A stretch of DNA of 64,000 bases from Actinoplanes sp. M2I2 (lineage in GTDB: Bacteria > Actinomycetota > Actinomycetes > Mycobacteriales > Micromonosporaceae). Numbering within the stretch: position 1 is the first letter of the stretch; the number at the start of each line of letters is the position of its first letter. The stretch is taken from the NCBI RefSeq assembly GCF_023544445.1, contig NZ_JALPVJ010000028.1, positions 53,235-117,234 on the forward strand, given 5' to 3'. The notes beneath the pieces were generated by a model. The model had not been told where the DNA came from and searched no databases. It was given only the letters and a program-made list of their open reading frames with translations. Of the stretch, positions 16,182-24,300 are shown one piece after another. The position numbers were made by a program, and so were the translations under genes.

Positions 16182-16493
16182 ATGATCGCGCGGACCTGGC
16201 GGGGCTGGACCAGGGCGTCGGAAGCCGACGACTATCAGCGTCACTATGCGACGGTGGTGGCGGCCGAGCTGCGGGGCATCCCCGGCTTCCGGGGAGCGCG
16301 GCTGCTGCGGCACCAGACGGGCGACGAGGTGCGATTCACCTCGATCACGTTCTTCGCCGACGTCGACGCGATCCGCGCCTTCGCCGGCGACGACTACGAG
16401 TACGCCGTGGTGGCCGAGAACGCCCGCAAGGTCCTGACCCGGTGGGACGACCGCGTCACCCACGACGAGGTCGCCATCTTCGTCACCGGCTGA
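16182..16493 (+). CDS. Small ABM-like (dimeric alpha-beta barrel) protein
   Basis: A 103-residue protein resembling antibiotic-biosynthesis-monooxygenase-like dimeric ferredoxin folds: MIARTWRGWT at the start, HYATVVAAELRGIPGFRGARLLR, then RFTSITFFADVDAIRAFAG and a C-terminal DEVAIFVTG strand. Many such proteins are of unknown activity. ATG at 16182 with GAGAGGG upstream. It is monocistronic between the DedA gene and a repeat region. Confidence 0.75.
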   Translation: MIARTWRGWTRASEADDYQRHYATVVAAELRGIPGFRGARLLRHQTGDEVRFTSITFFADVDAIRAFAGDDYEYAVVAENARKVLTRWDDRVTHDEVAIFVTG

Positions 16494-16526
16494 CGCTCGG
16501 CGGGTGGCCGCCGCGCGGGCCGGGGC

Positions 16527-16662
16527 AGGTCAGGCCAGGCCGGGTCGGAGGGCCGGTCAGGTCAGGCCGGGTCAGCGCGGGGCCGGGTTAGGTCAGGCCG
16601 GGTCAGCGCGGGCCGGGTCAGCCCGCGCCGGGTCAAGTCGGTTCGGATCAGTTCGGCCGGCG
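16527..16662. repeat. Roughly 15-bp minisatellite running into the 3' end of the next minus-strand gene
   Basis: Degenerate units of the type GTCAGCGCGGGCCGG recur about eight times. The last unit, GATCAGTTCGGCCGG at 16646-16660, contains the stop codon (16648-16650) of the minus-strand gene. Read on that strand, four consecutive units keep TGA in the gene's own frame. Confidence 0.8.
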
Positions 16663-16893
16663 TCGCGCGGTGGGGAGCCGGGAGGCTCGGACGGTGGCGC
16701 GGCGCGGTCCGATCGTGCGGCCCTGGTCGGTCACTTCCACGCCCTCCACCTCGTACCAGAGATCGTTGTCCTCATGCACCGGGGCGCCCGCCAGCACACG
16801 ATCTATGCGCAGGCGCAGGGGACCGACGCCGTAGCGGTAGTCCTCCTCGGCGAACGTCCAGATGGTGCCCGCGGGTCTGTCGTCGATGGTCAT
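16648..16893 (-). CDS. Small conserved-looking hypothetical protein
   Basis: An 81-residue basic protein starting MTIDDRPAGTIWTFAEEDYRYG, with alternating hydrophobic strands (LRLRIDRVL, WYEVEGVEVT) and an arginine-rich tail. ATG at 16893 is preceded by GAGGTGAG; the frame is open farther upstream but that part is low-complexity. No family is recognised. Upstream DNA (16969-16987) has a CCTTG-N8-CAAGG short hairpin and a TGCACG-rich run at 16994-17020 of unknown meaning. Confidence 0.6.
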   Translation of the reverse strand: MTIDDRPAGTIWTFAEEDYRYGVGPLRLRIDRVLAGAPVHEDNDLWYEVEGVEVTDQGRTIGPRRATVRASRLPTARRRPN

Positions 16894-17036
16894 CTCACCT
16901 CGCGGGGCCGGGCGGCCTCGTCGGGCCGCGGATGGAAATGTGGAACGCTTACGTCCATCCTGAGCGGTCCCTTGCAGCTGCACAAGGGCATCTGCACGTG
17001 CACGTGCGCTTGCACGAGCGAGTTTGTCCGATTGTC

Positions 17037-18848
17037 TTAGGGATCGTCCGACGAACGAACCGGTGATTCGGAGCGTTCGGCCGCTGTCGGTATCTTCCCC
17101 GTCACGCGTTGCCATACCCAGCCGGCCGGCACCTCGCGGCCGGAGAGCACATATTCGGCCACGACCCGGTTGGTCACGGTGTCGACCAAGGACCGCCGGG
17201 CGTACGGCCGGCCGACGATCAGGAGTTGGTCGTCCTCCTCCAGCCGGGTGTCGTCGGCCGGGCCCAGGACGGTCACGCCGTCGCGCATCAGCATGAGCGG
17301 CACCGCGTCGAGGCGCTGCTCACGGTCGCGGGGACTGCGCAGCAGATCACCCAGCACGACACCCGGCCGCAGCCAGGGCCGCAGACCCGGGGTTTCCCCG
17401 GCCGAGAGGGTGAGCTTCCACAAGGCACCCAGGTGGGCGCCGCAGTAGGCGCGCATCCGCTCGAGCGTGTCCGCCGCCCACTCGTCGCCCAGCTCCGGCA
17501 TCTCCTGCAGGAAACGCCACAGCATCGGGGTGCTCAGCCGGGCGTAGATCTCGCGGGCGGCCATCTCGCTCGGCACCAGCAGCCAGTCGATCTCCATGGC
17601 CGCGAAGAGCGGGGCGTTCGCCGGGCGGTTCTGCCGGGCGCCGATGAACAGCGCCGGGTTGGCCGTGCGCGCGGCGGCCACCAGCGACAGGTTCGTGGCG
17701 TCGTTGTCGGTGCCGGCCACGAAGCCCGCCGCCCCGGCCAGGCCGGCCTCGGCGAGCACCGCCGGTTCGGACGCGTCCGCCTTGATCACCGTCACCCCCG
17801 GTACCGGGTCGGCGCGCGGGTCGATGACCGTGACTTCGAGGCCGTCGGCCCGCAGATCCTCGGTGAGCTTGTGCCCGAACCGCCCGAAGCCGCAGACCAC
17901 CCAGCGCCCGGAGGCCGGCGGGCGACCCAGCTCGGGCATCTCCGCGCCCTCGCCGCGGATGAGCCAGGACGTCAGCAGGTACGCCGAGGGCTTGTGCAGG
18001 GCCAGCCGCAGGTGGTCGCCGTACCGGTCGAAGGGGTTGACGACCGTGGGGGAGCCGAAGGCCCGCATGCGGTGCTCGATGGCCGGGGAGACGGTGCGCG
18101 CGATGACCGGCAGGCCCGGGCGGACGAGGGCCACCGTCATGGCCACGACCAGGTTGACCTCGTCGTTGTCGGTCAGCGCGACGACGCCCTCGCAGGCCGG
18201 GTGCTCCAGGCCGGCGACGCCCAGCGTGTGCGGGTTACGGGCGTCGGCCACCAGCCCGGGGATGTCGGCGTAGTAGGGGTCGATGTCGAGGGTGTCGATG
18301 TGCTCGGGGGTCCGGTCGACGACGACGAGCCGGCGGCCCAGCGTGTCGAGCGCGTGACCCAGCAGCTGGCCGGTCTGCCCGTACCCGACGACCAGCAGGA
18401 ACGGCTCGCGCATCCGCCGGATGGTGGCGGTGAAGCGGCGCAGGGCGAGGGCCTCGCGGAACGCCCGGTCGCGCAGGGTGGCGAGCAGCGAACCGATGGC
18501 GTAGGCCCAGCCGATCACCGTGAGGTAGATGGTGGCCGTGACCCACAGTCGCTGGGCGCCGGTGAACGGGTGCGGGATCTCGCCGTACCCGATGGTCGTC
18601 GCGGTGTAGCTCATGAAGTAGAAGGCGTCGAAGAACCCCATGCGGACGGGGTTGCCGTCGGCGTCCTGACCGGGGATGAGCGTGAGGCCGAAGACGCTGA
18701 TCGCGAAGATGAGGATCAGCACGATGAGCGGCGCGCGCATCCGGCGCATGACGAGGAACACGGTCGGCGAGCCCTCGGCCGGGTGCGCGATCGCCGTCTG
18801 CCGGTGGAAGCGACCGCGGGGAAGCGGTCGCCTCATCGCCGGCTTCAT
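17037..18848 (-). CDS. Two-helix potassium channel with tandem RCK (TrkA-N) domains
   Basis: A 603-residue ion channel. Two transmembrane segments (about 38-58 and 103-122) flank a pore loop with the K+ selectivity filter TTIGYGE at 84-90. Two Rossmann RCK/TrkA-N domains follow: the first begins LLVVGYGQTGQLLGHALD near 152, the second RWVVCGFGRFGHKL near 318, each with a TDND motif. A TrkA-C-like domain is at about 490-575. Such channels gate K+ flow in response to nucleotides or divalent ions. The ATG at 18848 overlaps the stop of the upstream small membrane-protein gene. Confidence 0.9.
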   Translation of the reverse strand: MKPAMRRPLPRGRFHRQTAIAHPAEGSPTVFLVMRRMRAPLIVLILIFAISVFGLTLIPGQDADGNPVRMGFFDAFYFMSYTATTIGYGEIPHPFTGAQRLWVTATIYLTVIGWAYAIGSLLATLRDRAFREALALRRFTATIRRMREPFLLVVGYGQTGQLLGHALDTLGRRLVVVDRTPEHIDTLDIDPYYADIPGLVADARNPHTLGVAGLEHPACEGVVALTDNDEVNLVVAMTVALVRPGLPVIARTVSPAIEHRMRAFGSPTVVNPFDRYGDHLRLALHKPSAYLLTSWLIRGEGAEMPELGRPPASGRWVVCGFGRFGHKLTEDLRADGLEVTVIDPRADPVPGVTVIKADASEPAVLAEAGLAGAAGFVAGTDNDATNLSLVAAARTANPALFIGARQNRPANAPLFAAMEIDWLLVPSEMAAREIYARLSTPMLWRFLQEMPELGDEWAADTLERMRAYCGAHLGALWKLTLSAGETPGLRPWLRPGVVLGDLLRSPRDREQRLDAVPLMLMRDGVTVLGPADDTRLEEDDQLLIVGRPYARRSLVDTVTNRVVAEYVLSGREVPAGWVWQRVTGKIPTAAERSESPVRSSDDP

Positions 18849-19231
18849 CGCCGATGGAAGGTCGTCGTCTCGATCACCAGGAGCGCGACGGAGACCAGGT
18901 TGGCCAGCAGCGCGCCGCCGGACAGCGACACGACGCTGGCGGTGGCCTCGGGCGTCATCCCCGACGAGGAGATCTGCGTGGCGTAGACCCAGGTCAGCGT
19001 GGCCGCGATGAGCTGCAGATCGGCCACCAGGCTGGTCGCCAGATGCACGGCGCCGATCTGCGTGCGGTCGCCGAACTTGAGCACCGTCGCGATCAGGTTG
19101 ACCACCACGGCGGCGAACAACTCGTACTCGTTGTGCAACGCCGCGTTCGAGATGTCGCCGATGAAGAACCCGAAGTTCAGCGTCGCGGCGAGCAGCACGA
19201 AGAAGCCGAAGATGACCTTTTCCAGACTCAT
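18845..19231 (-). CDS. Small four-helix membrane protein (DUF6394-like) coupled to the K+ channel
   Basis: A 128-residue membrane protein starting MSLEKVIFGFFVLLAATLNFG, with four hydrophobic segments and a conserved-looking central motif KFGDRTQIGAVHLATSLVADL. I associate it with the uncharacterised DUF6394 family, with moderate certainty. The ATG at 19231 is preferred over the upstream in-frame start because the segment before it is not hydrophobic. The 4-base overlap with the channel gene implies coupled translation and hence a possible channel subunit or accessory. Confidence 0.72.
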   Translation of the reverse strand: MSLEKVIFGFFVLLAATLNFGFFIGDISNAALHNEYELFAAVVVNLIATVLKFGDRTQIGAVHLATSLVADLQLIAATLTWVYATQISSSGMTPEATASVVSLSGGALLANLVSVALLVIETTTFHRR

Positions 19232-19352
19232 ACGCAGCCTCTCAGCACGGCACACACGGTAGTGCCTCGAACGGTCCCGCGCATGTCTCTCGACCGTGTT
19301 GCCACCCGGCGAGCCGCACAGCCCCGCAGAGCCGGCCGAGGGATCGGAGAAG

Positions 19353-19386
19353 CGTCAGGGGCCGCTCGGATGAGCGGCCCCTGACG
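19353..19386 (-). terminator. Strong 15-bp hairpin terminator
   Basis: CGTCAGGGGCCGCTC (19353-19367) pairs perfectly with GAGCGGCCCCTGACG (19372-19386) around a GGAT loop. It lies 8 bases past the end of the small minus-strand gene at 19394-19561, so it ends that transcript. Confidence 0.85.
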
Positions 19387-19393
19387 TCGTCGT

Positions 19394-19561
19394 TCACTCG
19401 GGGAGCTTGACCTCGCTGTTGCCCTTCCAGTCCTGCGGCTCACCCTCGCCGCCGGCCTGGGGGTCGCGGTGGCCGAGCGCCGTCTCGCCCGGAAGCTCCT
19501 CGACGCGCTTCGCGGCGATCTCCTCGAGCTGGGTCTCGGTGTCCTTGCTCAGATCCGACAT
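19394..19561 (-). CDS. Small 55-aa hydrophilic protein
   Basis: Starts MSDLSKDTETQLEEIAAKRV and ends DWKGNSEVKLPE; strongly charged with no hydrophobic segment, so probably cytoplasmic and partly disordered. ATG at 19561 has CGGAGGTG upstream, and a strong terminator follows the stop, which together support a real small gene. Function unknown. Confidence 0.65.
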   Translation of the reverse strand: MSDLSKDTETQLEEIAAKRVEELPGETALGHRDPQAGGEGEPQDWKGNSEVKLPE

Positions 19562-19685
19562 CTCGCACCTCCGTTGGCTGGTTCGCGTTGTCTGGTTCGC
19601 GCTACGCCAGGGCACTACCCGGCGAGTGCCATCTTCACCGGGCGGGGAGACCAGGCTCACGCGACGCTGCCGGTACCGTCGGCTG

Positions 19686-20045
19686 ATGTTGCGCAAGATT
19701 GACTGCGTGCTGGTGCGGGTCGACGCGCTCGAGGCCGCCGAGGCCTTCTACGTGAGCGTCTTCGGTCTGCGGCCGATCTGGCGTGACGAGTCGGCCGTCG
19801 GCCTGGCGCTGCCCGAGACCGACGCCGAGGTCGTGCTGCACACGATGGACCTGCCACCCGGTCAGCACGTCCACTACCTCGTCGACGACGTCGCGGACGC
19901 GGTCGTGGCCGCCGAGCGCGGGGGGTGCGTGGTCCGCACCGCGCCGTTCGACGTGGCGGTCGGGAAGTGCGCGGTGATCGAGGACCCGTTCGGCAACGCG
20001 GTGTGCCTGATCGACCTCAGCAAGGGCATGCGGCCGACGCTCTGA
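19686..20045 (+). CDS. VOC-superfamily (glyoxalase/bleomycin-resistance-like) protein
   Basis: A 119-residue single vicinal-oxygen-chelate fold: two beta-alpha-beta modules (1-52 and 58-113), start MLRKIDCVLVRVDALEAAEAFY, and the end motif VIEDPFGNAVCLID where the family usually has a metal-ligand glutamate (E-D-P-x-G-N). Likely a small cytoplasmic isomerase, dioxygenase or binding protein; the substrate is not predictable. ATG at 19686. Confidence 0.85.
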   Translation: MLRKIDCVLVRVDALEAAEAFYVSVFGLRPIWRDESAVGLALPETDAEVVLHTMDLPPGQHVHYLVDDVADAVVAAERGGCVVRTAPFDVAVGKCAVIEDPFGNAVCLIDLSKGMRPTL

Positions 20046-20062
20046 CCCCCGGCCTTGGGCGG

Positions 20063-20749
20063 TCAGGCGTTGAACAGTTTCCAGTCCCCTTCGGAGACGA
20101 CTTCCACCGTGCCGCCGACGACTTTGAGGGCCGTCTCGTCGTCGATCGCGTAGGTCGGGACAGGCACGGTCGACGCCCATTTCTCGATGTTGGCCGACGT
20201 GGTGTCCTCCATGTCGGGGTCGTCGAGATGCGGGTACAGCGCGAAGTCGACCAGACCCAGCGCCCGCTCGGCTCCGGCCGCCATGTCGCTGCCGTCCGGC
20301 ACGAACTGCAGGTCGAACTCCGCGTCGCAGTTGTAGGGGGTCACCGCGATGCTGCCGGCGCTCATCCCCACATAGACGATGTCGCTCAGCGAAGGCAGCA
20401 GGTCGGCCAGGCCCGACTTGCGCATCCAGTAGGTCAGGTACAGCACGTCGCCGCCCCACACGAGCAGCGCGTCGGCCTCCCGTACCGCGGGAAGCCAGTT
20501 CTCCTCGCGGATGGTCGGCAGCGCGGTGAGCTCCAGGACGCCCAGCGACTTCCAGCCGAGGTCGCCCATCGGGCTCGGGCCGGTCCCGCTGATCGCCTGC
20601 CACGCCTGGTCCGTGCCGCCCGGGAAGGGGTGGACGCCGGTCGGGACGATGAGGGCGCGGGACTCGGCGATCGGCTTGCCCAGCAGGTCGACGAGCGCAC
20701 CGGAGATGCTCGGGTTCCGGACACCCGCGGACGTGAGAAGAAACTTCAT
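20063..20749 (-). CDS. Peptidase S51 (dipeptidase E-like)
   Basis: A 228-residue cytoplasmic protein of the PepE/S51 family, serine peptidases with a class-I glutamine-amidotransferase-like fold. S130 lies in the nucleophile elbow YVGMSAGS, with LLVWGGDVLYL ahead of it and YPHLDDPDM as the likely histidine region. Length matches E. coli PepE (about 229). ATG at 20749. It may cleave aspartyl dipeptides or act on a related substrate. Convergent with the VOC gene, with only 17 bases between. Confidence 0.85.
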   Translation of the reverse strand: MKFLLTSAGVRNPSISGALVDLLGKPIAESRALIVPTGVHPFPGGTDQAWQAISGTGPSPMGDLGWKSLGVLELTALPTIREENWLPAVREADALLVWGGDVLYLTYWMRKSGLADLLPSLSDIVYVGMSAGSIAVTPYNCDAEFDLQFVPDGSDMAAGAERALGLVDFALYPHLDDPDMEDTTSANIEKWASTVPVPTYAIDDETALKVVGGTVEVVSEGDWKLFNA

Positions 20750-20841
20750 GAAGGACCCTCTCGGCTGGGACTGTCACCACGTCGTTCGGCTGCCGTCGGC
20801 ATCACTGTAGACGGGGCCGGTCGCGAGCGGCTCCCGGCAGG

Positions 20842-20879
20842 CCGATGCCCGTCCGGCCGGGTGGCGGGACGGGCATCGG
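20842..20879 (-). terminator. 13-bp hairpin terminator
   Basis: CCGATGCCCGTCC (20842-20854) pairs perfectly with GGACGGGCATCGG (20867-20879). It is 42 bases past the stop of the minus-strand LVIVD-protein gene, which it should terminate. Confidence 0.8.
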
Positions 20880-20920
20880 GTGACGCGATCATCGGGATGA
20901 CTCAGTCAACGGACGACTGG

Positions 20921-22360
20921 TCACCAGCCCAGGTAGTTGTCCTGGCTCTGGGCGTTGAAGACATCGGCCCGGAAGTACTTGGCCAGTGCCGTGCGCGCGT
21001 CCTTGAGCTCGAGCACGTCGACGCCCTTGGTGATGTCGTTCGAGTAGATGTAGCCGTTGTACCAGTACGCGGACCAGGAGCCGCCGCCGGTGAGCTGGGT
21101 CAGCGACAGCGGGCCGCGCTCCCAGTAGGCGATCTCCTTGGGCTTGCGCGAGTCGGTGAAGTCCCAGACCGAGATGCCACCGAGATACCACGCCTGCACC
21201 ATGATGTCGCGGCCGGGCACCGGGATCAGCGAGCCGTTGTGGGCCACGCACACCTCGGTGTCGGCGTTGTAGCGCGGGATCTTGAAGTAGCTGCGGAACA
21301 CCAGCTTGCGCTTGTCGCCCTTGCCGACGATGTCGTAGATGGCGTCGGCGCCCCGGTTGGGGCCGACCTCCGCGTTGCAGGTGGCCGCGCCGCCGCCGCC
21401 GAGCTCGTCGGTGAAGACGACCTTGGAGCCGCTGTTGTTGAACGTCGCCGAGTGCCAGAACGCGAAGTTGACCTCGTCGCGGACCGTGTTGATGACGCGC
21501 GGCTTGGCCCGGTCGGAGATGTCGAACAGCACGCCGTCACCCATGCAGGCGCCGGCCGCGAGGTTCTTGTCGGCGTACACGGTGATGTCGTGGCAGCCCG
21601 TCGTCTCGATCGCCTCGGGGTTGTCGTTGCCCGGGAAACCGCCGTCCGGGAAGACGACCGGCGTGGACACCACGGCCGCGGCCGTGGGGTTGCGCACCGG
21701 CACCTTGATGATCGAGATCTTGTCGTGCGGCAGCGCGCAGTTCGGCAGGTCGGCGCCGGCCAGGTTGTACGACGAGACGTAGATGTAGACGTTCTTCTCG
21801 CCGCGCTTGCCGGGCACCAGGGTCTGCGTGTGCGACCCGCAGTCCGTCTTGATCGACTTGAGGTACTTCGGCGTCAGCGGGTTGCTGATGTCGAAGATCT
21901 TGACGCCTTCCCAGCGCTCGCCGGGAGCGTCGGCCGTCGAGGCCGCGTTCACACAGGTGTCGTTCGTGCGCTGCGAGTCGGTGCCGAGGAACAGCAGGTT
22001 GCCGCTGACCGAGATGTCGTTCTGAGCTCCCGGGCAGAGCACCTCGGCGGCGACCGTCGGCGCCTTCGGGTTCTTGATGTCGTAGACGTAGAAGCCGTTG
22101 TAGTTGCCGCCGTAGGCATACCGGCCCTGGAACGCCCAGTCGGTGTTGGTGCCGGTCAGCGGGCCCGACTTGTCCAGGTGCGCGACCTGCTTGAGGTTCG
22201 GGCTGCTGACGATCTCGTCGATGCCCGGTATCGGGTTCTGACCGACGGGCGCCTGCGCCGCGCTGCTCCCCGGAGCTGTCAGCAGACCGGCGACCAGTGC
22301 GAAGGCACTGACGGCGGCCAAGCGCTTGAGCATCCGCCCTCGTGGGGCAGTGAGCTTCAT
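20921..22360 (-). CDS. Secreted LVIVD/beta-propeller-like protein
   Basis: A 479-residue exported protein. Signal peptide: charged MKLTAPRGRMLKRL, hydrophobic core, likely cut after GSSAA near residue 35. The mature part has repeated LVIVD-like blades in the style VKIFDISNPLTPKYLKSI, FYVYDIKNPKAP and VLFDISDRAKPRVI, plus several cysteines. Such repeats form extracellular beta-propellers whose function is mostly unknown. The ATG at 22360 has an AAGGAG site 7-8 bases upstream and gives a proper signal peptide; an in-frame start 40 codons upstream does not. Ends at a strong terminator. Confidence 0.82.
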   Translation of the reverse strand: MKLTAPRGRMLKRLAAVSAFALVAGLLTAPGSSAAQAPVGQNPIPGIDEIVSSPNLKQVAHLDKSGPLTGTNTDWAFQGRYAYGGNYNGFYVYDIKNPKAPTVAAEVLCPGAQNDISVSGNLLFLGTDSQRTNDTCVNAASTADAPGERWEGVKIFDISNPLTPKYLKSIKTDCGSHTQTLVPGKRGEKNVYIYVSSYNLAGADLPNCALPHDKISIIKVPVRNPTAAAVVSTPVVFPDGGFPGNDNPEAIETTGCHDITVYADKNLAAGACMGDGVLFDISDRAKPRVINTVRDEVNFAFWHSATFNNSGSKVVFTDELGGGGAATCNAEVGPNRGADAIYDIVGKGDKRKLVFRSYFKIPRYNADTEVCVAHNGSLIPVPGRDIMVQAWYLGGISVWDFTDSRKPKEIAYWERGPLSLTQLTGGGSWSAYWYNGYIYSNDITKGVDVLELKDARTALAKYFRADVFNAQSQDNYLGW

Positions 22361-22506
22361 GGGTCTCCTTCCTCGACGCACCGCGCGGCCTCCTCGACGG
22401 ATCTTGCGGCGAGGTGGCGTCACACGATGCGTATCCATGTTTGTCGTTACAGTAGTGGCCGGAGCCGGTTCCGGGAACAACTTTGGATATCGATGGAGGA
22501 CCCTGG

Positions 22507-23178
22507 GTGAGTCGGATCAGAACATCGACCCTCGTGGCTGCCGTGATCATCCTGGCCGGGGCCGTGACACTGGCGGTGGCCGCGCGGATGGGCTCGGGCG
22601 GTTCCGCGGCGGCGCCGCGCCCCAGTGTCAGCGCGACGACGCCGCATCGCGTCGTCCTGCCCGGCGGCCCGGGTGACGAGGCCGTCGTCACCGACTCCGA
22701 CCAGGTCCGGGCGCCCGACGGGTCGACCTACAACGCCATCGACACCGCGTTCGTCCAGATGATGATCGTCCATCATCAACAGGCGATCGAGATGGCCGAG
22801 CTGGCCCCGGGCCGGGCCGTCAACGAGCGCCTGGCCGGCCTGGCCGAGCGGATCGCCACGGCCCAGCCGTTCGAGATCAATTTCTTCCGTACGTGGCTCA
22901 AGGAACGCCGTCTGCCGGAGACCGACCCCCAGCACGACCACGGGTCGATGCCGGGCATGCAGACGGACGCCGACCTGGCCGCCCTGGCCGCCGCCAAGGG
23001 CGCCGCGTTCGACACCCGGTTCGCCGCGATGATGACCGACCACCACCGCGGCGCCCAGCGCATGGCCGGTGACGTGCTCAAGGGCGGCAACGACGAGAAG
23101 CTGCGCGAGGTCGCCAACGAGATGGCCGTCGAACAGGGGAGCGAGATCAGCCGCCTCGCACAAGTGACTGCCGGGTAA
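22507..23178 (+). CDS. DUF305 family protein, membrane-anchored
   Basis: A 223-residue protein with an N-terminal hydrophobic anchor (about 6-24) followed by a proline/alanine linker and two DUF305 helical pairs: MMIVHHQQAIEMAELA near 84 and MMTDHHRGAQRMA near 179. These paired HH motifs are often seen beside copper-handling genes and may bind metal. A methionine/histidine stretch (HDHGSMPGM) supports metal binding. GTG at 22507 follows a GGAGGA site by 6 bases. Divergent from the LVIVD gene. Confidence 0.85.
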   Translation: MSRIRTSTLVAAVIILAGAVTLAVAARMGSGGSAAAPRPSVSATTPHRVVLPGGPGDEAVVTDSDQVRAPDGSTYNAIDTAFVQMMIVHHQQAIEMAELAPGRAVNERLAGLAERIATAQPFEINFFRTWLKERRLPETDPQHDHGSMPGMQTDADLAALAAAKGAAFDTRFAAMMTDHHRGAQRMAGDVLKGGNDEKLREVANEMAVEQGSEISRLAQVTAG

Positions 23179-23187
23179 CGTGTCGGC

Positions 23188-24300
23188 ATGCGTACGGCCT
23201 TGACCGATCTGCTCGGCGTCGAGCACCCCCTCGTCGGCTTCAACCGATCGCCCGCCGTCGTCGCCGCGGTCACCAACGCGGGCGGCTTCGGGGTGCTGGC
23301 CGCCTCGGTCTACAGCCCCGACGAGCTCGATGCCCAGCTCACCTGGATCGAGGAGCAGGTCGAGGGCCGGCCGTACGGTGTGGACCTGCTCGTGCCCGAG
23401 AAGTTCGTGCCCGGCGACCCGGCCGACCTGGTGGCCAGCATGCGCGCCCAGATCCCCGACGAGCACTTCGCGTTCGTGCGCGACCTGCTCGAGAAGTACG
23501 ACATCCCGCCGGCCCCCACGGTCGACCAGCAACACGTCGCCGCCTCGCTGACCAGGCCGGGCGCGGTCGCGCTGCTGGACACCGCTTTCCGGCACCGCAT
23601 CTCGCTCATCGCCAGCGCGCTCGGCACCCCACCGCCCGAGCTGGTCGCCCGGGCCAAGGAGGCCGGCGTCGGGACCGCCGCGCTGGTCGGGCAGGCCCGG
23701 CACGCCGAACGGCAGATCGCGGCGGGCGTCGACGTGCTGGTCGCGCAGGGCACCGAGGCCGGCGGTCACACCGGCACGATCGCCACGATGGTGCTCACCC
23801 CCGAGATCGTCGACATCGCCGGTGACCGGCCGGTGCTCGCCGCGGGCGGGATCGCCGACGGGCGTCAGATGGCCGCGGCGCTCGCGCTGGGCGCGGCCGG
23901 CGTGTGGTGCGGCTCGGTGTGGCTGTCGAGCGCCGAGGACGTGGCCGTGCAGGCGATCAAGAGCAAGTTCCTGGCCGCGAGCTCGGCCGACACGCTGCGC
24001 TCGCCCACCCGTACCGGAAAACCGGCCCGTCAGCTGCGGACGGCCTGGCACGACGAGTGGGCGGCGCCGGGCAGCCCCGACCCGCTGCCCCTGCCGTTGC
24101 AGCCGATGCTCGTCGACGACGCGTGGCAGCGCATCGACGCGGCGGCCGAGGCCGGGCACGAGGGCGCGCTGCGACTCGAGTCGTTCTTCGTCGGGCAGGT
24201 CGTCGGGTCGTTCCGCGACATCCGCCCGGCCGGCGAGATCACCCGCACGATGGCGGCCGACTGCGAGCGGCGCATCCGCGAGCTGGCCGGGCGTCTGTGA
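23188..24300 (+). CDS. Nitronate monooxygenase-family flavin oxidoreductase
   Basis: A 370-residue cytoplasmic FMN-binding TIM-barrel enzyme of the 2-nitropropane dioxygenase/NMO family. Visible: N-terminal HPLVGFNRSPAVVAAVTNAGGFG, AQGTEAGGHTG (catalytic His segment near 195) and VLAAGGIADGRQ (phosphate-binding segment). Long insertions are those of the larger actinobacterial subgroup, often near lipid-catabolism genes. GTGA overlap with the thiolase-like gene implies one operon and perhaps one pathway. ATG at 23188, nine bases after the DUF305 stop. Confidence 0.87.
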   Translation: MRTALTDLLGVEHPLVGFNRSPAVVAAVTNAGGFGVLAASVYSPDELDAQLTWIEEQVEGRPYGVDLLVPEKFVPGDPADLVASMRAQIPDEHFAFVRDLLEKYDIPPAPTVDQQHVAASLTRPGAVALLDTAFRHRISLIASALGTPPPELVARAKEAGVGTAALVGQARHAERQIAAGVDVLVAQGTEAGGHTGTIATMVLTPEIVDIAGDRPVLAAGGIADGRQMAAALALGAAGVWCGSVWLSSAEDVAVQAIKSKFLAASSADTLRSPTRTGKPARQLRTAWHDEWAAPGSPDPLPLPLQPMLVDDAWQRIDAAAEAGHEGALRLESFFVGQVVGSFRDIRPAGEITRTMAADCERRIRELAGRL

